NCBI GenBank assembly: GCA_035358315.1
Contig: DAOPPB010000011.1
Coordinates: 1 to 26,473 of the forward strand
Direction of reading: 5' to 3'
DNA: 26,473 bases
Source of the DNA: JAAZNV01 sp035358315
GTDB lineage: Bacteria; Patescibacteriota; WWE3; UBA101185; UBA10185
Position numbers and translations under genes: made by a program. The notes beneath the pieces were generated by a model that worked only from the letters and a program-made list of their open reading frames with translations, was not told the DNA's origin and made no database searches. Below are positions 20,774-26,473 of the stretch, in pieces (the first letter of the stretch is position 1; each line of letters begins with the position of its first letter).

Positions 20774-21697
20774 CTACAAAAGAGAAAGCTGTTTATCCGA
20801 AACTTCGGTCCCTTTGCCTTTTTTACCGTCTTCAACATCAAAACCCAATCTTTTTATGAGAGATTTAAAATTATACTTTTCCAAAACTTCCTTAACCTTT
20901 ATCCTGTTTAAATCGCTGTATTTACATTCTTCTAAATCAATTTGAAAAGGAACATCTAAAACGAGCTGGGCCAATTTTTTACTCATAAGAGCCTGCTCAT
21001 AACTTTCCAACAATTTATTTTTCAGGGATTCGGGTTCAACTTTTTCGATGTTCTTATAAATTTCTTCCAAAGAACCAAACTTCTGAAGTAATTTCGTGGC
21101 GGTGACTTCCCCTACCCCAAAAACACCGGGTATATTATCACTCGGATCACCCCGTAATCCCTTATAATCGGCAATTTTCTCGGCCTCAAAACCAAGCTTG
21201 GCATCCACTTCCTTTTCTCCCAACCACTCAAATTCTCCTTTTTTTCCGGGAACCATAATAATATTTCCGTTGCCGGCAAGCTGCCATAAATCCCTGTCGT
21301 TGCTTATGACAACAATATCCACTTTTCCCTTAAATTTTGATGCCATTGTACCTATAACATCATCAGCCTCGTAACCTTCCACAACAATCTGCCTAATATT
21401 AAAGGCGTCCAGGATTTCAAAAACTTTGGGAATCTGCACTTGCAAATCATCTTCCATAGGTTTTCTTTGCGCCTTATAAGCGGTGAACTCACCTACCCTA
21501 AAAGTCGGCTCCTTGCCGTCTAAGGCGGCAACAACATAATCAGGTTTTATCTGATTCAAAACATTTATGAGCATTGAGGTAAATCCATAAATTGCGTTAG
21601 TTGGCTGACCGTCGGGGCCGCGAAAAGTCTTCGGGAGTGCGTGATAAGCCCGGTGCAGAAAGTTAAATGTGTCTATAATAAGAAGTTTTTTATTCAT
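20774..21697 (-). CDS. Standalone 5'-3' exonuclease (PolA N-terminal / FEN type)
   Basis: 307 aa; the nuclease domain of DNA polymerase I without the polymerase. It removes RNA primers and 5' flaps. Acidic metal ligands are visible: IDTFNFLHR (Asp9), ALDG, EGYEADDVIG, SNDRDLWQL and GDPSDNIPG; YKAQR is the helical arch. A helix-hairpin-helix (GVFGVGEVTATKLL) follows. After the fold ends near residue 285 there is a short polar linker and the C-terminal end KQLSLL, which matches the sliding-clamp-binding consensus QLSLF-type. With the archaeal-type ligase encoded in this window this suggests an Okazaki-fragment maturation pair (inference). It lies 17 nt behind metG on the same strand and has no clear ribosome site. 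Confidence 0.93.
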   Translation of the reverse strand: MNKKLLIIDTFNFLHRAYHALPKTFRGPDGQPTNAIYGFTSMLINVLNQIKPDYVVAALDGKEPTFRVGEFTAYKAQRKPMEDDLQVQIPKVFEILDAFNIRQIVVEGYEADDVIGTMASKFKGKVDIVVISNDRDLWQLAGNGNIIMVPGKKGEFEWLGEKEVDAKLGFEAEKIADYKGLRGDPSDNIPGVFGVGEVTATKLLQKFGSLEEIYKNIEKVEPESLKNKLLESYEQALMSKKLAQLVLDVPFQIDLEECKYSDLNRIKVKEVLEKYNFKSLIKRLGFDVEDGKKGKGTEVSDKQLSLL

Positions 21698-21714
21698 TTT
21701 TTTATTCGTTCGGG

Positions 21715-23133
21715 CTAAATTCTTGGAAACAAAACGGGAGCCAGAATAACTTTCCCATTTCCGAAAATTTCCAATATTTTCTGCGAGGTTTCAGGAATAA
21801 AAGGTTCACATAATTTTGCGATGTTGCACAACTCACCTATTTCATATCCCAAAACTTCTTTCAATTTATTTTCATCTTTTATAGACCAGGGAGAATTTTC
21901 GTTAATGTGTTTATCAAGACCAGCTAATTTTGACCAAACCTTCTGCAATGCAATATCAACTCTGAATTCATCAAAATATTGAGATAATTCTTTACTCAAA
22001 ATATCGTTTTTTCCCTTATTTGCAACCAAAGAAAAATCGGATTTTTCGGCCAATTTGACCAGTCTCGCAACCGTATTTCCCAAACCGTTAGCAAGGTCGG
22101 CATTATAAACCTCTCTAAAATGAGAATCCGAAAAATCCGAATCCTCCACTATCGGGCCGTATCTAAGAAAATAATACCTGACCGGATCAACTCCATACTT
22201 CTCTACCAAATCTTTTGGAGCAATAACGTTCCCCAAACTTTTGCTTATTTTTCTACCATTCATACTCAGGAAAGCATTTACATATATATGAGTGGGAACG
22301 CTGTAACCCGCGGCTTTCAACATACAGGGCCATAAAAGCGCGTGCATTCTGGCGTTATCCTTTCCTAAAAAATGAACTATTTCTGTATCATCATCCCAGG
22401 AATTGACCTGTAGGCCAAAAGTTAAATAGTTGATAAGGGCGTCAAACCAAACCCAAATCACATGATTTTTATCAATTGGGCACTCTATTCCCCACGGAAG
22501 CTTTTCTTTTCTTCGGGTGATAGGAATATCTTCTATGGTATCAATAAAAGTATACATTTCCTTATAACGCGAACCCGGCAGAACAAAATCGGGATTTTTT
22601 TCATATAAATCTTTCAGAAAATCCTTAAAAGAAGAAAACTTAAAAAAATAATTCTCTTCCTCTACTATCTGAATCTGTAAATCCGGATGAAGAGGACATT
22701 TTCCATCTGCTAAATCTTTTTCGGTTTTATAGGCCTCACATCCCTCACAATAAAGGCCTTTGTAAATGTCTTTGTAAATGTACCCGGCATCATAAACCTT
22801 CTTAAAAAATTCCGTGGCAGTTTTTTTGTGATCCTCATCAGTTGTTCTTATAAACCTGTCATACGAAATTTTTAGAGAATCCTGCTGTTCTTTGTCTTTT
22901 TTTGATATTTCGTCAACAAAATCTTTCACACTCACGCCTTTTTCCCCGGCTACACTATAAACTTTTTGCCCATGCTCGTCGGTTCCGGTCACAAAAAATA
23001 CATTTTCCCTCCCTCTTCTCACTCTTTCAAACCTAGCCACACAATCTGCCAGAATTTTCTGATAGGCATGTCCGATGTGAATCACATCATTTACATAATC
23101 TATAGCGGTTGTAATGAGAATTTTCTTTTTCAC
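21715..23133 (-). CDS. metG: Methionyl-tRNA synthetase
   Basis: 472 aa, the short bacterial form. It charges initiator and elongator tRNA-Met. Class I motifs are HIGH at 19-22 and KISKS at 295-299 (KMSKS variant). The connective-peptide zinc ligands are Cys129, Cys132 and Cys146, with His149 in place of the fourth Cys (CPLHP), as in the single-knuckle bacterial form. The anticodon-binding helical domain covers the last about 130 residues. The C-terminal tRNA-binding extension found in longer bacterial MetRS is absent. The start is a GTG at 23133, supported by an extended -10 box ending 6 nt upstream. It is co-directional with the exonuclease gene. Confidence 0.96.
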   Translation of the reverse strand: MKKKILITTAIDYVNDVIHIGHAYQKILADCVARFERVRRGRENVFFVTGTDEHGQKVYSVAGEKGVSVKDFVDEISKKDKEQQDSLKISYDRFIRTTDEDHKKTATEFFKKVYDAGYIYKDIYKGLYCEGCEAYKTEKDLADGKCPLHPDLQIQIVEEENYFFKFSSFKDFLKDLYEKNPDFVLPGSRYKEMYTFIDTIEDIPITRRKEKLPWGIECPIDKNHVIWVWFDALINYLTFGLQVNSWDDDTEIVHFLGKDNARMHALLWPCMLKAAGYSVPTHIYVNAFLSMNGRKISKSLGNVIAPKDLVEKYGVDPVRYYFLRYGPIVEDSDFSDSHFREVYNADLANGLGNTVARLVKLAEKSDFSLVANKGKNDILSKELSQYFDEFRVDIALQKVWSKLAGLDKHINENSPWSIKDENKLKEVLGYEIGELCNIAKLCEPFIPETSQKILEIFGNGKVILAPVLFPRI

Positions 23134-23139
23134 AGAAAG

Positions 23140-23148
23140 ATTTTACCA
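23140..23148 (-). promoter_or_regulatory. Extended -10 box, leaderless GTG start of metG
   Basis: On the minus strand TGG-TAAAAT (-10 at 23140-23145), 6 nt, GTG at 23133. Confidence 0.6.
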
Positions 23149-23219
23149 ACATGGGTAGTTTCTGTACAGATTTTTTATTAAAACAAAAAGAAATAACCGA
23201 AAAAACAGGCTACGCAGAA

Positions 23220-23585
23220 TTACTTTCTCCCCTTTATTTGCACAAAAACTCCGATACACAGAAGCCCGAACAAACATAAATTCAACACTGTCATAATATG
23301 AAAGGCGTCCAAAAAGGCCACACCTATAATCACAAAGCTGACAAAAAATCCCCATTTGGAACCTTTTTTATATAAAACTTTTAAATCAGTAAAATTCGGG
23401 TATTTCTTTTTATTAAAAAGATAAAAAAGAAGTGAAAAAGTTGAACCTAAAGCAAAAAACAGTACTCCCAGGAAAAGAAAAATCTCCCAATAGGAATCTG
23501 GGGATATTGCGAAAAGAAGCAGATACAACCAAAAAATCCAAAAAATTGCGGCAATAGCAATCCTAAATTTAATAAATTTGAGCAT
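23220..23585 (-). CDS. Small four-helix membrane protein, function unknown
   Basis: 121 aa. Four hydrophobic segments at about 9-27, 33-54, 77-96 and 98-115 with short basic loops (NKKKYPNF, KKGSKWG) suggest four transmembrane helices arranged as two hairpins. I do not recognise the family; similar short membrane proteins are frequent in CPR genomes. The ATG at 23585 gives the basic start MLKFIKFR and sits 6 nt after a TAAAAT box. It is divergent from rmuC with only 34 bp between start codons. Confidence 0.7.
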   Translation of the reverse strand: MLKFIKFRIAIAAIFWIFWLYLLLFAISPDSYWEIFLFLGVLFFALGSTFSLLFYLFNKKKYPNFTDLKVLYKKGSKWGFFVSFVIIGVAFLDAFHIMTVLNLCLFGLLCIGVFVQIKGRK

Positions 23586-23591
23586 GTTTTG

Positions 23592-23597
23592 ATTTTA
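23592..23597 (-). promoter_or_regulatory. -10 box, leaderless start of the small membrane protein
   Basis: TAAAAT on the minus strand, 6 nt, ATG at 23585. Nine bp separate it from the divergent rmuC -10. Confidence 0.6.
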
Positions 23598-23603
23598 ACA
23601 CTC

Positions 23604-23612
23604 TGGTAGAAT
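23604..23612 (+). promoter_or_regulatory. Extended -10 box, leaderless start of rmuC
   Basis: TGG-TAGAAT (-10 at 23607-23612), 7 nt, ATG at 23620. Confidence 0.6.
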
Positions 23613-23619
23613 AGAAACT

Positions 23620-24693
23620 ATGAATACTCAAACACTAATCATCTTCGCAATACTCATCGTAGCAGCCATATTTTTGATAGGGCAATATATCTTGTCCCAA
23701 CTAAAAAAGTCCGAAAATCCCGAAAACACCGTTTTAATGGAGTGGCTCAAAGACATGAAAGGAACAATGGAAAAAAATACGGAGGTGATGGAAAGACAAT
23801 TAAAAGACCAGAGAATGACAATTGAGGAACAGATGAAAAACCACAGAGAGACCTTAAGCCAGCAGACAAAATTCATTTCCGAGCGTTTGGAAAAATCGAG
23901 CGACGTAATACGGGAAGTGCAAAAACAATTAGGTGGGATACAGGAGTTCGGTACGGATATAAAAGACCTAAGCAACATCTTAAAATCCCCGAAACTAAGA
24001 GGAGGTTTGGGAGAACAATTTTTATACGAAATACTTGAAAGTTTTCTTCCAAAGGATCTCTACAAAACTCAGTACAAATTTAAGGACGGGAATACCTGTG
24101 ATGCGGTAATTTTTACGGATAGAGGCATTATTCCCATAGATTCCAAGTTTCCGATGGAAAATTTTAAAGCGATGACAACAGCGGAAACACAGCCTGAAAG
24201 AGATAAATACAAAAAAATGTTTATATCGGATGTTAAAAAAAGAATCGAAGAAATATCAAGCAAGTACATTCTCCCGGAAGAAAAAACAACCGATCAGGCC
24301 ATCATGTATGTCCCTTCGGAAAACGTTTATTACGAGCTGATAGTAAATACTCCCGAGGTTGAAGATTTTGCAAAAAATAAAAATATAGTGATGGCTTCGC
24401 CGAACACCTTATCTTATTTTCTGAAAGTTCTGCTTGTAGCTTATCAACAGCACGAATTACAAAAACACACGGGAGAAATACTAAAAGCTCTGGCCGGTAT
24501 AAAAGTGGAAGCAAATAAATTCAACAGCGATTTAAATGTTCTGGAAAAACACATATCCGAATCTTACAAAACGATGGATACGGTTAAAAGCAAGTACACA
24601 AGATTTCTTGGGAAAATTGAAAAAATCCATGCTATTGAGCCGAAAAAAGAGGAAGGTGAGGAAAACAACGAACAACCGGAGCTTTTGGAATAG
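23620..24693 (+). CDS. rmuC: RmuC-family DNA recombination protein
   Basis: 357 aa. RmuC proteins are predicted nucleases that limit inversion at short inverted repeats. The layout is standard: an N-terminal membrane segment (about 6-25), a coiled coil (about 35-115, rich in Glu/Lys/Gln), then a restriction-endonuclease-like core with RGGLGEQFLYEIL, CDAVIF and IIPIDSKFP, where the Asp and the D-S-K triplet are the likely catalytic residues. A helical tail and an acidic end (EEGEENNEQPELLE) follow. The start is supported by an extended -10 ending 7 nt upstream. It is followed by the helicase gene on the same strand with its own promoter. Confidence 0.93.
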   Translation: MNTQTLIIFAILIVAAIFLIGQYILSQLKKSENPENTVLMEWLKDMKGTMEKNTEVMERQLKDQRMTIEEQMKNHRETLSQQTKFISERLEKSSDVIREVQKQLGGIQEFGTDIKDLSNILKSPKLRGGLGEQFLYEILESFLPKDLYKTQYKFKDGNTCDAVIFTDRGIIPIDSKFPMENFKAMTTAETQPERDKYKKMFISDVKKRIEEISSKYILPEEKTTDQAIMYVPSENVYYELIVNTPEVEDFAKNKNIVMASPNTLSYFLKVLLVAYQQHELQKHTGEILKALAGIKVEANKFNSDLNVLEKHISESYKTMDTVKSKYTRFLGKIEKIHAIEPKKEEGEENNEQPELLE

Positions 24694-24701
24694 GAAATTA
24701 C

Positions 24702-24757
24702 AGAATCAGATTTCGCCGTGCCATAAACCACATAAATAGCCATACAAATCCGATTCT
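24702..24757. other. Interrupted inverted repeat between rmuC and the helicase gene
   Basis: AGAATC-A-GATTT (24702-24713) faces AAATC-C-GATTCT (24746-24757), 11 bp with one mismatch and a 32-nt loop, followed by TTTACTCCTTGTTT. It could be a weak terminator for rmuC or an operator over the helicase promoter; it overlaps the expected -35 position. Confidence 0.35.
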
Positions 24758-24774
24758 TTACTCCTTGTTTAAGG

Positions 24775-24780
24775 TAAAAT
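24775..24780 (+). promoter_or_regulatory. -10 box, leaderless start of the helicase
   Basis: TAAAAT, 6 nt, ATG at 24787. Confidence 0.6.
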
Positions 24781-24786
24781 ATACAC

Positions 24787-26473
24787 ATGCCAAAAATTAA
24801 AACGGAATTAAATGAAGAACAACTCAAAGCCGTAAAGCATAAATCAGGGCCTATTCTTGTGGTGGCGGGTGCCGGCACAGGAAAAACCAGAGTAATAACG
24901 GAAAGAATAAAGTATTTAATCAAAGAAAAAAATGTTGATCCCCAGCAAATACTCGCTCTTACTTTTACGGAAAAAGCGGCTCAGGAAATGACCGACAGGG
25001 TCGGCGACATAATGCCGCTAGGGTACGAAGAACCGTGGATTTATACTTTTCACTCTTTTGCCGATAGGGTTTTGAAAGAAAAAGGAATTGAAATAGGAAT
25101 TGACCCTTCATACAAAATACTCTCCTCTTCCGATCAGTGGCTTTTGCTTAGAAAAAATCTTTTTGACCTCAAACTAAAATATTTCAGACCTTTGGGAAAT
25201 CCGACCAAATTTATATCCGCAATTTTAACTTTCATATCAAGACTTCAGGACGAAAATGTCCCGCCGGAGGAACTGCAAGAGTTCGTTGAGCAGTCAAGAT
25301 ATGAGAGTGATGAAGAAAAACAAAGATGGGAAGAACTGACATATATTTACACCGAATATGAGCGTTTGAAAATGGAAAATTCCGCTATGGATTTTGGCAA
25401 TCTAATAATGTGGGTGATAAAACTTCTGAATGAGCGGCCGAACATTTTAGCCGAATACAAAAATCAATTTAAACATATATTAGTGGATGAATTTCAGGAT
25501 ACAAATTACGCCCAATATGAACTAATTAAACTTTTCTTTCCGGCAAAGGAGAGGGAGACCGAAAGAAGTCTCCTTGTGGTCGGAGACGACTCACAATCAA
25601 TTTACAAATTCAGAGGAGCTGCCGTTTCAAACATCCTTCAATTCATGGAAGACTACAAAGACTCAAAAATGATTACACTGATAAAAAATTATCGTTCTAC
25701 CCAAAAAATACTTGATGCCGCGTACAACCTGATACAAAACAATAATCCGGATACATTGGAGTCAAAACTTGGAATTTCAAAAAAACTGATCGGGCTCGGC
25801 CAAGGGCCGAGCCCTGCTATCCTCCAAACAGAAACATTGGAGGATGAAGTAGAACTGGTAATTTCAAAAATCCTGGAAATACTCGCAAAAGAACCCCAAT
25901 ACACATACAAAGATTTTGCAATTCTTGCCCGGGCAAACAATCATCTTGACCCTTTTGTAATGGCGCTTAGAAAATACGGACTTCCCTACCAATTGGTAGG
26001 CAACCGTGGTCTATACGACAGAGACGAGGTAAGGGATATTCTGGCCTTTTTGAGAGTGATAATAAATACGCAGGACGGAATAAATCTTTACCGCGTGCTA
26101 AACACAGAAAGTTTGGAAATCCCGTACGAAGAAATTTCAAAACTTCTGTCCAAGTCAAGGTATGAAAAAACCGATCTCTGGGAGCAGGTAAAAAACTCAA
26201 AAAATGAAAAGGTTGCTTTTTTGGTAAAAACTATCGAAAACTTTCAAAAAAATATTACTAAAAGCACTCCTACAGAAATGGTTTTTGAAGTTGTCAATTC
26301 AATAAATTACCTGAACCAATTTTTAGAAGAAGAAACCGTTGAAAACGAACTTTGCGTCAAAAACCTCAACCTTTTTTTGCAAAGAGTACAAAAATTTGAA
26401 GTTGACTATCACAACGAGACAGGAGAGATGCCGACAGTAGTAAATCTGGTAGATTATTTGGACATGATAATTG
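24787..26473 (+). CDS. uvrD: UvrD/PcrA-family superfamily 1 DNA helicase (3' end outside window)
   Basis: 562 codons, open to the edge, so C-terminally incomplete. It unwinds DNA 3' to 5' in excision repair, mismatch repair or replication restart. Motif I is GAGTGKT (28-34), motif Ia includes ALTFTEKAAQEM, motif II VDEFQDTNYAQY, motif III VVGDDSQSIYKFRGA and motif IV KNYRST. The sequence after motif IV (domain 2) begins normally and continues through FAILARANN and GNRGLYDRDEV. A GC-rich 10-bp palindrome at 25792-25814 is translated in frame as GLGQGPSP in this AT-rich gene and looks like an inserted repeat. UvrD versus PcrA, or a RecB-like longer protein with a C-terminal nuclease, cannot be decided without the missing end. 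Confidence 0.93.
   Translation, partial: MPKIKTELNEEQLKAVKHKSGPILVVAGAGTGKTRVITERIKYLIKEKNVDPQQILALTFTEKAAQEMTDRVGDIMPLGYEEPWIYTFHSFADRVLKEKGIEIGIDPSYKILSSSDQWLLLRKNLFDLKLKYFRPLGNPTKFISAILTFISRLQDENVPPEELQEFVEQSRYESDEEKQRWEELTYIYTEYERLKMENSAMDFGNLIMWVIKLLNERPNILAEYKNQFKHILVDEFQDTNYAQYELIKLFFPAKERETERSLLVVGDDSQSIYKFRGAAVSNILQFMEDYKDSKMITLIKNYRSTQKILDAAYNLIQNNNPDTLESKLGISKKLIGLGQGPSPAILQTETLEDEVELVISKILEILAKEPQYTYKDFAILARANNHLDPFVMALRKYGLPYQLVGNRGLYDRDEVRDILAFLRVIINTQDGINLYRVLNTESLEIPYEEISKLLSKSRYEKTDLWEQVKNSKNEKVAFLVKTIENFQKNITKSTPTEMVFEVVNSINYLNQFLEEETVENELCVKNLNLFLQRVQKFEVDYHNETGEMPTVVNLVDYLDMII
25792..25814. repeat. GC-rich perfect palindrome within the helicase gene
   Basis: GGGCTCGGCC, 3-nt loop AAG, GGCCGAGCCC: a 10-bp perfect hairpin, far richer in GC than its surroundings and kept in frame. 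It resembles a dispersed REP-like element. A single copy is seen in this window. Confidence 0.6.

Noticed and set aside
1..26473. tRNA genes, CRISPR arrays, insertion sequences, prophage genes
   Set aside because: No T-loop-type motif in tRNA context, no regularly spaced repeats of CRISPR length, and no transposase, integrase or phage structural gene on either strand.

Overview
The window reads as a chromosomal segment of an AT-rich, ultra-small-genome bacterium of the Candidate Phyla Radiation (Patescibacteria). A Microgenomates- or WWE3-like lineage is my guess, at low confidence. The reasons are a divergent 16S rRNA 5' end, an archaeal-style ATP-dependent DNA ligase, split transketolase subunits, standalone RpiB and Rpe-like enzymes, small membrane proteins of unknown function, and very compact spacing. 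TGA is used as a stop (for example in mutM, the glycosyltransferase and the Fic-like gene) and not as glycine, which argues against the code-25 lineages SR1 and Gracilibacteria.

Layout. 1-345: 5' part of a 16S rRNA gene (minus), with a leader hairpin and a good promoter at 495-523. 535-1875 (minus): a fusion of a branched-chain polyamine synthase (BpsA) with an S-adenosylmethionine decarboxylase (SpeD) domain. 2017-4317: a secreted Asp-box propeller/M23 peptidase protein, broken by a 100-N assembly gap. 4385-5510 (minus): an RnlA-like HEPN RNase candidate and a membrane-anchored unknown. 5627-8704: glycosyltransferase, mutM, recF. 8785-9132 (minus): an unknown gene with a textbook Shine-Dalgarno. 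9237-12439: degenerate Fic protein, ATP-dependent ligase, small basic protein. 12629-15691: membrane protein, lgt, rpiB, and an Rpe-LOG fusion. 15692-15990: no protein gene, but a strong candidate for a structured ncRNA on the minus strand with its own promoter and terminator. 16022-20069: transketolase N half, a PrcB-like lipo/membrane protein, transketolase C half, PfkB kinase, cupredoxin-like protein. 20071-23585 (minus): nth, 5'-exonuclease, metG, membrane protein. 23620 to the end: rmuC and a UvrD-family helicase that runs off the window.

How the genes work together. RpiB, the Rpe-like domain, both transketolase halves and a PfkB sugar kinase make up most of a non-oxidative pentose-phosphate route. 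The LOG domain fused to Rpe belongs to a family that releases ribose 5-phosphate from nucleoside monophosphates, so a nucleotide-ribose salvage route feeding the pentose-phosphate enzymes is plausible (inference). DNA repair genes (mutM, recF, ligase, nth, 5'-exonuclease, rmuC, uvrD) are over-represented, and the exonuclease ends in a likely sliding-clamp-binding peptide.

A window-wide regulatory feature is that at least ten genes on both strands have a -10 box ending 6-7 nt before the start codon. This predicts leaderless mRNAs as the default, with few Shine-Dalgarno genes.
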